Assembly (NCBI GenBank): GCA_003695085.1
Contig: RFIV01000037.1
Coordinates: forward strand, 1 to 5,966
Direction: 5' to 3'
Source: Gammaproteobacteria bacterium
GTDB lineage: Bacteria > Pseudomonadota > Gammaproteobacteria > Pseudomonadales > Oleiphilaceae
DNA length: 5,966 nt
Position 1 is the stretch's first letter; each line of letters starts with the position of its first letter. Positions 1 through 5,141 of the stretch are shown here, piece by piece. A program made the translations under genes and the position numbers. The notes beneath the pieces are model-generated. The model searched no databases. It was not told the origin of the DNA and was given only the letters and a program-made list of their open reading frames with translations.

Positions 1-23
1 GTAGGGAAAGTTCCGCCCCGGGG

Positions 24-52
24 TTTGGTGGGGAGTGCGCGTAGCGTAAAAT
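24..52 (+). promoter_or_regulatory. Possible sigma-70 promoter for the methyltransferase gene
   Basis: A TAAAAT box (positions 47-52, five of six matches to TATAAT) lies 35 bp before the chosen start codon. A poor -35 candidate, TTTGGT, sits 17 bp upstream at 24-29, or TTGGTG with a 16-bp spacer. Only the -10 is convincing. Transcription would start near position 59 and leave a leader of about 28 nt. Activity is inferred. Confidence 0.3.
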
Positions 53-86
53 GCCGGATTCGTTCTGAGTCAGAGGCCGGTTGGTG

Positions 87-722
87 ATGAACTGTCTGAT
101 GTGCGGGCAGCCGGGGGCACCCTTTTCCACGCCTGATGAGCGTCACTACCTGCGCTGTCATGCCTGTGACCTCATCTGGCTGGATCCTGCCCTGAGGCTG
201 GATCAGGCGGAGGAGCGGGCGTTCTACCTCACCCACGAAAATGATGTGTTTGACGAAGGCTACCGGCGGTTCCTGTCCCGGCTGGCGGAGCCCTTGCTGG
301 GCAAGCTCACTCCGGGCATGCGGGGACTGGACTTTGGGTGCGGACCGGGGCCCGCTCTGGCCAACCTGTTGCTCGGTGCGGGAATGAAGATGGCTGTCTA
401 TGACCCGGCATTCTGGCCCGATGCGCGACAGCTTGCACGCACCTATGACTTCATTACCTGCACTGAAGTGACGGAACACTTGCACGCACCGCGTACTGAG
501 CTGGACAGGCTGTGGGCACGCCTGAAGCCGGGCGGCTGGCTGGGGATCATGACCGGATTGCTGGATGATGCGCCACCCTTCGAGACGTGGCATTACCGGC
601 GAGACCCGACGCATGTGGTGTTCTTTGCCCGGCACACCTTTGAATGCTGGGCTGAGCAGGTGGGGGGAGCGTGCGAGCACCCCGGGCCGAACGTGGTGTT
701 GATAAAAAAGGCGTGTCGATGA
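87..722 (+). CDS. Class I SAM-dependent methyltransferase with N-terminal zinc-knuckle-like motif
   Basis: Predicted soluble methyltransferase of 211 residues; the substrate cannot be read from sequence. The N-terminus carries two CxxC pairs (C3/C6 and C24/C27), likely a small zinc ribbon. The Rossmann-fold core follows. Motif I is GLDFGCGPG (residues 80-88) for SAM binding. An acidic strand end, VYDP, lies near residue 106. The segment YDFITCTEVTEHL (120-132) is typical of the Methyltransf_11/23 families, and LKPGG follows at about residues 147-151. No signal peptide or membrane segment is seen. ATG at 87 is chosen, but GTG at 84 and TTG at 81 are in frame. AGAGG at 72-76 lies 10 nt before the ATG and 7 nt before the GTG, so GTG (212 residues) is a real alternative. 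It is the only plus-strand gene in the window, converges on the DUF4112 gene, and has no operon partner here. Its final codons overlap the terminator of the opposing gene. The methyltransferase call is firm; the biological role is unknown. Confidence 0.85.
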   Translation: MNCLMCGQPGAPFSTPDERHYLRCHACDLIWLDPALRLDQAEERAFYLTHENDVFDEGYRRFLSRLAEPLLGKLTPGMRGLDFGCGPGPALANLLLGAGMKMAVYDPAFWPDARQLARTYDFITCTEVTEHLHAPRTELDRLWARLKPGGWLGIMTGLLDDAPPFETWHYRRDPTHVVFFARHTFECWAEQVGGACEHPGPNVVLIKKACR

Positions 723-728
723 CACGCC
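704..728 (-). terminator. Intrinsic terminator of the DUF4112 transcript
   Basis: On the minus strand, GGCGTGTC and GACACGCC form a perfect 8-bp stem around a 3-nt loop (ATC), followed at once by six T residues. This is a classic rho-independent terminator, about 80 nt downstream of the DUF4112 stop codon. The A-tract and stem on the plus strand encode the last residues (KKACR) and stop codon of the methyltransferase gene, so the site is used on both strands. On the plus strand no T-tract follows the hairpin, so it should terminate only minus-strand transcription. Confidence 0.8.
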
Positions 729-772
729 GGAAGACGAAAAACTCTGATAAGCGCTTGAAAGTATGCCGTGCG

Positions 773-795
773 AGGCTTAAGGCCAGATTAAGCCT
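773..795. repeat. Short perfect inverted repeat in the DUF4112 3' UTR
   Basis: AGGCTTAA (773-780) and TTAAGCCT (788-795) are exact reverse complements separated by 7 nt. The repeat lies 12 bp beyond the DUF4112 stop codon. Neither strand has a T-tract after it, so it is not a complete intrinsic terminator. It may be a 3'-end stabilising stem-loop, or chance. Confidence 0.5.
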
Positions 796-807
796 GGTGG
801 CTGGGTT

Positions 808-1332
808 TCAGGGCTTGAATGTCCCTGAGCTGAGCCCCTTCCAGGCAAAGAGACCTCCCACTCCCAGCAGCAATGCGACGACCAGTACCCGCACCAGAGA
901 CCGCTCCTCCTCGTTTGCGGGCTGGATACGCGCGTTGAGCCAGCCTTCGAGGAGCTTTACATTGCGCTGATTCGAGCGCCAAAGGATGTCGTACGCATCC
1001 CCCACGATGGGGAGGCTGCCGCCGAAGAGATCGAGAAGGGTGTTGGCCGCCATTTTCAGAAGCAGCTTTCTCGGCGCGCCGGCCTTGTAGCCCTGAGTGA
1101 TGATATAGCCGCCGAGCAGGGCGGTCAGCAGGTCGCCGGCGATGGGCACCAGTCCCACGATACTGTCCCAGCCAAAGCGGATGCGTGTGCCGGGAATACG
1201 ATAGCGGCTATCCAGCGCGTTCGCCAGTCTGTTGAGCCGGTCACGCAGCTGGCGCAGCGCTTCGGGGTCACTTTGAGCCCGGTGGCTGGAGGCGTTAGGG
1301 CCGGATGTCGGATGCATGTCGGTCTTGCTCAT
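808..1332 (-). CDS. DUF4112 domain-containing protein, probable membrane protein
   Basis: A 174-residue protein of a family without a known function. The DUF4112 domain covers about residues 29-130. It shows the family's typical segment of conserved Leu-Asp-Ser-Arg, then IPGTRIRFG, then a hydrophobic GLVPIAGD stretch (residues 40-67), and a second similar GSLPIVGDAYDILWRSNQRN stretch (about 105-124). The first 28 residues are polar and Ser-rich. One clear membrane segment lies near the C-terminus (about 145-166); the hydrophobic stretches at about 55-80 and 98-112 may also touch the membrane. The ATG at 1332 begins the only sensible reading. GGGAG sits almost against this ATG, too close for normal Shine-Dalgarno spacing, so initiation may be unusual. 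The next Met is residue 6. The gene stands alone, with its own terminator downstream at 704-728 and tRNA-Leu upstream. Family assignment is by recognition of the motif pattern; function is unknown. Confidence 0.85.
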   Translation of the reverse strand: MSKTDMHPTSGPNASSHRAQSDPEALRQLRDRLNRLANALDSRYRIPGTRIRFGWDSIVGLVPIAGDLLTALLGGYIITQGYKAGAPRKLLLKMAANTLLDLFGGSLPIVGDAYDILWRSNQRNVKLLEGWLNARIQPANEEERSLVRVLVVALLLGVGGLFAWKGLSSGTFKP

Positions 1333-1338
1333 GCTCCC

Positions 1339-1367
1339 ATCATGCGGTGCCGGACGATCAAATTCAA
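1339..1367 (-). promoter_or_regulatory. Weak promoter candidate directly before the DUF4112 start codon
   Basis: On the minus strand TTGAAT (1367-1362) and CATGAT (1344-1339) are separated by 17 bp, each matching four of six consensus bases. If active, transcription would begin at or very near the A of the start codon, giving a leaderless mRNA. This fits the lack of a well-spaced Shine-Dalgarno, but the match is weak. I saw no other gene or signal in the 177-bp stretch 1333-1509, and no obvious intrinsic terminator for tRNA-Leu there. Confidence 0.25.
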
Positions 1368-1509
1368 GCGATCAGGGCGGATGCGTCTTTCAAGTGCGGG
1401 CGCAGGAGAGAGCTGGTCATGCCTGGAACATGCGTCAGAAAGGCGTATTGAGGTGAAGCTCGGGTTGAAGCATTGCTGATACAGCTTGACAGGACTGCCT
1501 TAAGGGAAG

Positions 1510-1596
1510 TGGTGCCGAGGAGAGGACTTGAACCTCCACGGGGTTGCCCCCACTAGCACCTGAAGCTAGCGTGTCTACCAATTTCACCACCTCGGC
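1510..1596 (-). tRNA. tRNA-Leu, anticodon CAG
   Basis: An 87-nt class II tRNA gene including the encoded CCA end. The acceptor arms GCCGAGG (1596-1590) and CCTCGGC (1520-1514) pair fully, with A as discriminator base. The D arm carries the typical AATTGGTAGACAC segment. The anticodon stem CTAGC/GCTAG encloses the loop TTCAGGT, giving anticodon CAG, which reads CUG codons. A long variable arm with a GGGG/CCCC stem is diagnostic of tRNA-Leu. The T arm GGAGG/CCTCT with loop TTCAAGT has one G-U closing pair. The gene has its own promoter and leader at 1597-1689. No duplicated tRNA 3' end, integrase or other sign of an integrated element is seen nearby. Confidence 0.97.
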
Positions 1597-1616
1597 ATCT
1601 GTGTGGTGTGATCACC

Positions 1617-1630
1617 TGTTTTAAAGAGCA
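1617..1630 (-). promoter_or_regulatory. boxA-like antitermination element in the tRNA-Leu leader
   Basis: The minus strand reads TGCTCTTTAAAACA. It matches the first ten bases of the bacterial rrn boxA (TGCTCTTTAACAA, the NusB/S10 binding site) exactly and then differs by an added A. It lies 20 nt before the mature tRNA 5' end and directly after a perfect palindrome, the order (hairpin, then boxA) seen in rRNA operon leaders. The sequence match is direct; Nus-factor binding is inferred. Confidence 0.6.
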
Positions 1631-1648
1631 ACTGATCCGCGGATCAGT
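1631..1648 (-). repeat. Perfect 18-bp palindrome (boxB-like hairpin) in the tRNA-Leu leader
   Basis: ACTGATCCGCGGATCAGT is a perfect 18-bp palindrome. In RNA it can form a 7-bp stem with a CGCG loop. It starts about 4 nt after the predicted transcription start and abuts the boxA-like element. It could be the boxB-type hairpin of an rrn-like leader, or a dimeric repressor operator, since it lies just downstream of the promoter. Confidence 0.6.
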
Positions 1649-1660
1649 GTATGGGCGCGT

Positions 1661-1689
1661 AATTTAATGTTCTTTCCGGGGGCTGTCAA
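1661..1689 (-). promoter_or_regulatory. Strong sigma-70 promoter of tRNA-Leu with stringent-type discriminator
   Basis: The minus strand has a perfect -35 TTGACA (1689-1684), a 17-bp spacer, and -10 TAAATT (1666-1661, four of six). The discriminator ACGCGCCC follows (1660-1653), GC-rich as in stable-RNA promoters subject to ppGpp/DksA control. An A at 1652 is a plausible start, giving a leader of about 56 nt to the mature tRNA. The -35 and spacer overlap the inverted repeat downstream of ychF. Elements are read directly; growth-rate or stringent control is inferred from the discriminator. Confidence 0.75.
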
Positions 1690-1717
1690 CACCTTCGGAG
1701 TGTTTTTTCGCCCCCGG
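1676..1717. repeat. Nested inverted repeat downstream of ychF
   Basis: Outer arms CCGGGGGC (1676-1683) and GCCCCCGG (1710-1717) are exact reverse complements. Between them lies an inner hairpin, AACAC (1688-1692) pairing with GTGTT (1700-1704). It starts 11 bp after the ychF stop codon. In the ychF direction no T-tract follows the structure, so it is not a standard intrinsic terminator on that strand, but it could form the 3' end of the ychF mRNA. It overlaps the tRNA-Leu promoter. Confidence 0.7.
1688..1708 (+). terminator. Possible plus-strand intrinsic terminator with UUCG loop
   Basis: Read on the plus strand, AACAC pairs with GTGTT around a C-UUCG-G tetraloop (one bulged A), and the last two T bases run into a tract of six T (1703-1708). 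This has the shape of a rho-independent terminator, though the stem is short. No plus-strand gene lies upstream in range, so its likely use would be to stop antisense transcription entering ychF. It may be a by-product of the nested repeat. Confidence 0.35.
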
Positions 1718-1728
1718 TCAGGGATTGT

Positions 1729-2823
1729 TCAGACGTTGAACCGGAAGTGGATGACGTCACCATCCTGAACGATGTAATCCTTGCCCTCCAGACGCCACTT
1801 GCCTGCGTCTTTCGCTCCCTGTTCACCCCCGCAGGCGACAAAGTCATCGTAGCTGACCACTTCGGCACGGATAAAACCGCGTTCGAAATCCGTGTGAATG
1901 ACCCCGGCGGCCTGTGGCGCGGTGGCACCCACCGGCACCGTCCATGCACGCACTTCCTTGACGCCGGCAGTAAAGTAGGTTTGCAGCCCCAGAAGCTTGT
2001 ACCCGGCACGGATTACACGGTCCAGTCCCGGTTCCTCCATGCCCAGATCGGCAAGGAATTCCTGTCGCTCTTCATCTTCAAGCTCGGCAATCTCGGCTTC
2101 CAGTTTGTTGCAGATGACGACGACCTGAGCCCCTTCACTGGCTGCAATTTCCCGTACCTTGTCCAGGTGTGGGTTGTCCTCGAATCCATCCTCGTCCACG
2201 TTGGCGATGTACATGGTCGGCTTGGTTGTCAGCAGACACAGTTCGCGAATGGCCTTGTGCTCATCCTCGGTCAGCTCCAGGCTGCGCACCGGGCGCGCTT
2301 CGTTGAGTACTGGCAACAGCTTGTCTTCCATGATGGCGAGCAGGGCCTTGGCCTCCTTGTCCCCGCCCTTGGCCGCCCGCGTGACACGCTTGATGGCCTT
2401 TTCCACGGTCTCAAGGTCGGCCAGCGCCAGTTCCGTGTTGATGACTTCGATATCGGCCGCTGGATCCACCTTGGCCGCTACATGCACCACGTTACTGTCT
2501 TCGAAGCAGCGCACGACGTGAGCAATGGCGTCGGTCTGGCGAATGTTGGCCAGGAACTGGTTGCCCAGGCCTTCTCCCTTGGATGCCCCCTCAACCAGGC
2601 CGGCGATATCGACAAATTCCATGGTCGTGGGCAGGACGCGCTGGGGCTTGACGATATCCGCCAGTACATCGAGCCTTGGGTCAGGCATGGGCACCACCCC
2701 GGTGTTCGGTTCAATGGTGCAGAAGGGAAAGTTGGCCGCTTCAATATTGGCCTTGGTCAGCGCGTTGAAAAGCGTGGACTTGCCCACGTTGGGCAGGCCG
2801 ACGATGCCGCATTTGAATCCCAT
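1729..2823 (-). CDS. ychF: Redox-responsive ribosome-binding ATPase YchF (OLA1 family)
   Basis: A P-loop ATPase of the Obg/TRAFAC class that associates with ribosomes and, in E. coli, is tied to the oxidative stress response. The 364 residues match the usual full length (about 363). The G1 loop GLPNVGKST is at residues 9-17, the conserved NFPFCTIEPNTG at 31-42, and G3 DIAG at 72-75 followed by LVEGASKGEGLGNQF. The G4 position holds NVDE (208-211) rather than NKxD, as expected for this family, which prefers ATP over GTP. A helical insert lies at about 130-190, and a TGS domain ends the protein (about 281-363). The ATG at 2823 follows a very strong Shine-Dalgarno, AGGAGGA at 2831-2837, with 7-nt spacing. 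It lies 16 bp after pth, so the two are probably co-transcribed; ychF and pth are neighbours in many bacteria. Cytosolic. No key residue is missing. Confidence 0.97.
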   Translation of the reverse strand: MGFKCGIVGLPNVGKSTLFNALTKANIEAANFPFCTIEPNTGVVPMPDPRLDVLADIVKPQRVLPTTMEFVDIAGLVEGASKGEGLGNQFLANIRQTDAIAHVVRCFEDSNVVHVAAKVDPAADIEVINTELALADLETVEKAIKRVTRAAKGGDKEAKALLAIMEDKLLPVLNEARPVRSLELTEDEHKAIRELCLLTTKPTMYIANVDEDGFEDNPHLDKVREIAASEGAQVVVICNKLEAEIAELEDEERQEFLADLGMEEPGLDRVIRAGYKLLGLQTYFTAGVKEVRAWTVPVGATAPQAAGVIHTDFERGFIRAEVVSYDDFVACGGEQGAKDAGKWRLEGKDYIVQDGDVIHFRFNV

Positions 2824-2830
2824 GGAAGAG

Positions 2831-2837
2831 TCCTCCT
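2831..2837 (-). promoter_or_regulatory. Strong ribosome binding site of ychF
   Basis: AGGAGGA on the minus strand fills most of the 16-bp gap between pth and ychF, 7 nt before the ATG. It fixes the ychF start and implies efficient independent initiation, in contrast to the weak site of pth. Confidence 0.85.
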
Positions 2838-2839
2838 GG

Positions 2840-3424
2840 TCAGGGTCGCAGGCTGTGCAGGATGTTCATGGGACGGGCCCAGTCATCCTTCAGAATGGCT
2901 TCCAGCAGCGGATCGAGGGTATCGAAGACGTGCTGAAGGTGCGACCACTCGGTTTTGCTGAATGCGTGAAGTACGTAATCGGCAACCCGGTTCTTGTCTC
3001 CGGGATGACCGATGCCCAGTCTCAGGCGGGCAAAGTCCTTCTGGTTGCCCAGCGCCTTGATGATGTCCCGCAGGCCGTTATGTCCGCCGTGCCCGCCACC
3101 ACGCTTGAGGCGGACTTCGCCCGGCGCAATATCCAGCTCGTCATGGGCGACGAGAATGGCTTCGGCGGGGAGCCGGTAATAGTTGGCCAGTGCCTGAACG
3201 GCCAGACCGCTGCGGTTCATGAAGGTCTGGGGGAACAGCAGGTGAATATCCTGGCCCTGGATGCGCATCTTGCCGTAGAGCCCGTGAAAACGCTTCTCCG
3301 GGCGCAGGCTGGCAAAGTGCCTTTCGGCCAGGTGCTGAACCCACAACGCGCCAGCATTGTGGCGCGTTGCAGCATATTGAGGGCCGGGGTTGCCCAGCCC
3401 GATGATGGCCTGAAGTGCGGGCAT
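2840..3424 (-). CDS. pth: Peptidyl-tRNA hydrolase
   Basis: Hydrolyses the ester bond of peptidyl-tRNA that has dropped off the ribosome, recycling the tRNA; essential in most bacteria and cytosolic. The 194 residues match the family length (E. coli 194). All expected residues are present: IGLGNPGPQYAATRHNAG with catalytic His22, TFMNRSG with Asn70, the HDELD segment with Asp95, and GGGHGGHNGL with Asn116, each shifted by two from E. coli numbering. The start ATG is 3 bp beyond the rplY stop codon (TAA-TAC-ATG). No good Shine-Dalgarno is visible in the end of rplY, so pth is probably translated by coupling to rplY. It is followed 16 bp later by ychF. Its placement with a 5S rRNA-binding protein and a ribosome ATPase makes a small translation operon. 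Confidence 0.97.
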   Translation of the reverse strand: MPALQAIIGLGNPGPQYAATRHNAGALWVQHLAERHFASLRPEKRFHGLYGKMRIQGQDIHLLFPQTFMNRSGLAVQALANYYRLPAEAILVAHDELDIAPGEVRLKRGGGHGGHNGLRDIIKALGNQKDFARLRLGIGHPGDKNRVADYVLHAFSKTEWSHLQHVFDTLDPLLEAILKDDWARPMNILHSLRP

Positions 3425-3427
3425 GTA

Positions 3428-4057
3428 TTACTCGGCCGCGTCTTCTCCGCCTTCGCTTTCTTCAGCAGCAGCGTCGCTGCCCTTGGGCTTGTGGATGGCA
3501 ACAACCGGCAGGTCGTGTCCCTCACCCTTGGCCAGCTCGACCAGTGTGCAGCCTTCAGGCAGCTTGATGTCGGACAGGTGCAGGATCTGCTCCATCTTCA
3601 GGTCAGCCATGTCGACCTCGATGTAGTCAGGCAGCTGGGAGGGCAGTACTTCCACCTCCACTTCGTTGAGCAGGTGAGCGGCCTTTCCGCCCTGGTTCTT
3701 GATGGCGTCACACTTGTCTTCGTTGACGAAGTGCAGCGGAACGTTAACGGTAATCTTGTGGCCCTTGACCACACGCAGGAAGTCGGCGTGCAGTACGGTC
3801 GGCTTGTACGGGTGGCGCTGCAGATCCTTCAGGATGGCGCGCTCCTTTTCTTCACCGATATTCAGCTCGATGACGTGAGAGTAGAAGGCTTCGTTGTCCA
3901 GCACTTTCATCAGCTCGTTTTCGGGGATGCTGATGTTCAGAGGGGCCTTGTCGCCACCGTAGAGGATGCCCGGAACCTTGCCTTCGCGACGCAGGCGGCG
4001 GCTCGCACCCTTCCCTTGAACGTCGCGAACGGACACATTGAACTTGATATCTGACAT
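3428..4057 (-). CDS. rplY: 50S ribosomal protein L25, long form (L25/general stress protein Ctc)
   Basis: Binds 5S rRNA in the large ribosomal subunit. At 209 residues this is the two-domain form (as in Thermus TL5 and Bacillus Ctc), not the 94-residue E. coli form. The N-terminal 5S-binding domain spans about 1-95 with GKGASRRLRR (15-24), VPGILYGG (28-35) and LKDLQRHP (76-83), then HADFLRV (90-96). The C-terminal beta domain runs from about 97 to 190. The last 20 or so residues are an acidic, Ala/Glu-rich tail that is probably flexible. The ATG at 4057 is supported by AGGAG at 4065-4069 with 7-nt spacing. Upstream, only 26 nt away, ends a hairpin-plus-T-tract terminator that separates rplY from prs. 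Downstream, pth begins 3 bp after the stop. Either an overlapping promoter or controlled read-through must feed this gene. Autogenous control of rplY has been reported in E. coli; whether it applies here is open. Confidence 0.96.
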   Translation of the reverse strand: MSDIKFNVSVRDVQGKGASRRLRREGKVPGILYGGDKAPLNISIPENELMKVLDNEAFYSHVIELNIGEEKERAILKDLQRHPYKPTVLHADFLRVVKGHKITVNVPLHFVNEDKCDAIKNQGGKAAHLLNEVEVEVLPSQLPDYIEVDMADLKMEQILHLSDIKLPEGCTLVELAKGEGHDLPVVAIHKPKGSDAAAEESEGGEDAAE

Positions 4058-4064
4058 GTTGTAT

Positions 4065-4069
4065 CTCCT
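4065..4069 (-). promoter_or_regulatory. Ribosome binding site of rplY
   Basis: AGGAG on the minus strand, 7 nt before the ATG at 4057. It lies only 3 nt after the T-tract of the upstream terminator, so terminator structure and translation initiation share a very short leader. Confidence 0.8.
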
Positions 4070-4072
4070 GTT

Positions 4073-4113
4073 AAAAAATCAAACCCTGCCAACCCGCGAC
4101 CAGGCTGGCAGGG
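4073..4113 (-). terminator. Strong intrinsic terminator between prs and rplY
   Basis: On the minus strand CCCTGCCA (4113-4106) pairs exactly with TGGCAGGG (4091-4084). The stem extends inward by GCC/GGT (one G-U pair) to 11 bp around an 8-nt loop. TTTGATTTTTT follows directly (4083-4073). It begins 21 bp after the prs stop codon and ends 15 bp before the rplY ATG. It should end the ispE/prs transcript, or act as an attenuator for rplY-pth-ychF. Confidence 0.85.
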
Positions 4114-4134
4114 CGTTGCCCATGTACGCGAGGT

Positions 4135-5079
4135 TTAACGGAACATCGCGCTGATGGATTCTTCGTTACAGACCCGGCGAATGGATTCAGCCAGCAGGCC
4201 TGCCAGAGTGAGCTGGCGGATTTTACCACATTTCCGTGCGTTGTCACTCAGCGGAATGGTGTCGGTGACCACCAGCTCGTCCAGTGTTGAATTTTCGATG
4301 TTTTCGATGGCCGGGCCAGACAGAACCGGGTGAGTAATGTAGGCCAGAACCTTGGTGGCTCCCTGCTCTTTCAGGGCATTGGCGGCCTTGCACAAGGTGC
4401 CAGCGGTATCGACGATATCGTCCACCAGAATGCAGGTCTTGCCTGACACGTCACCAATGATATGCATGACCTGAGCTACGTTGGCCTGCGGGCGACGCTT
4501 GTCGATAATGGCCAGGTCGGCATCGTTGAGGCGCTTGGCAAAGGCACGTGCACGTACGACCCCACCGACGTCCGGCGAGACGACGACAAAGTCATCCAGT
4601 TGCTTGCGCTCGATGTCGTCCAGCATGACCGGCGTGGCGTAGGCGTTATCCACCGGGATGTGGAAGAAGCCCTGGATCTGGTCGGCGTGCAGGTCAACGG
4701 TCAGTACGCGGTTGATGCCCACGCCTGTCAGAATGTCGGCCACAACCTTGGCGCTGATAGGTACACGCGAGGAGCGAGGACGTCGGTCCTGGCGGGCATA
4801 ACCATAGTAGGGGATAACAGCGGTGATGCGTCCGGCTGAGGCGCGGCGCAGGGCATCGGCCATGACCACCAGCTCCATGAGATTGTCATTGGTCGGCTGG
4901 CACGTGGGCTGGATGATGAAAACATCGCGTCCGCGTACATTTTCGTTGATTTCGACCATGACTTCGCCGTCACTGAACTTGCCGACAGTGGCGTCACCGA
5001 GCGGAATGTTCAGGGTGTCTGCCACTTTGCGGGCAAGGTCAGGGTTGGCATTACCGGAAAAGACCATCAGCTTGGACAC
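4135..5079 (-). CDS. prs: Ribose-phosphate pyrophosphokinase (PRPP synthase)
   Basis: Makes 5-phosphoribosyl 1-diphosphate from ribose 5-phosphate and ATP, feeding purine, pyrimidine, NAD, histidine and tryptophan synthesis in the cytosol. With the GTG start at 5079 the protein has 314 residues (E. coli 315). Visible motifs are FSDGE (35-39), the NENVRG segment (45-50), the flexible catalytic-loop RQDRR (96-100), the divalent-cation and PRPP site VDLHADQIQGFF (128-139), KRR (194-196), and the ribose-5-phosphate loop VDDIVDTAGT (219-228). The end, NEESISAMF, is typical. The GTG is chosen because GAGAAGG at 5088-5094 lies 8 nt upstream and translation begins at SKLMVFSGN, where the family begins. 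An in-frame ATG at 5121 would add 14 residues unlike the family and lacks a Shine-Dalgarno. The gene follows tRNA-Gln by 62 bp and is probably co-transcribed with it and ispE; a terminator follows. Confidence 0.96.
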   Translation of the reverse strand: MSKLMVFSGNANPDLARKVADTLNIPLGDATVGKFSDGEVMVEINENVRGRDVFIIQPTCQPTNDNLMELVVMADALRRASAGRITAVIPYYGYARQDRRPRSSRVPISAKVVADILTGVGINRVLTVDLHADQIQGFFHIPVDNAYATPVMLDDIERKQLDDFVVVSPDVGGVVRARAFAKRLNDADLAIIDKRRPQANVAQVMHIIGDVSGKTCILVDDIVDTAGTLCKAANALKEQGATKVLAYITHPVLSGPAIENIENSTLDELVVTDTIPLSDNARKCGKIRQLTLAGLLAESIRRVCNEESISAMFR

Positions 5080-5087
5080 AATGGGCA

Positions 5088-5094
5088 CCTTCTC
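5088..5094 (-). promoter_or_regulatory. Ribosome binding site deciding the GTG start of prs
   Basis: GAGAAGG on the minus strand, 8 nt before GTG at 5079. No comparable site precedes the in-frame ATG at 5121, so this site supports the shorter 314-residue Prs. Confidence 0.75.
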
Positions 5095-5141
5095 GTGTTC
5101 GGGATGGTTAGGCTTGGGCATCGTATGAGGATCTGGAAGAG

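Noticed and set aside
671..970. 99-residue plus-strand frame between the methyltransferase and the DUF4112 gene
   Set aside because: It overlaps the end of the methyltransferase and the DUF4112 gene in the wrong frames, is Arg/Ser-rich and low in complexity, and lacks a domain.
1333..1596. tRNA-Leu as an integration site of a mobile element
   Set aside because: No integrase, no duplicated tRNA 3' end and no change of gene type beside the tRNA within the window.
2095..2115. NKLE in YchF as a GTPase G4 motif
   Set aside because: By position against OLA1/YchF this is the G5 region; the G4 position is the earlier NVDE, consistent with an ATPase.
1747..2961. 404-residue open frame on the plus strand across ychF and pth
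   Set aside because: It is antisense to two well-supported genes with all family motifs, has no recognisable domain, and long antisense frames are common opposite GC-rich genes.
2525..4054. 509-residue open frame on the plus strand across ychF, pth and rplY
   Set aside because: Same reason: a shadow of the minus-strand genes; the protein shows no known motif and spans several gene boundaries of the real operon.
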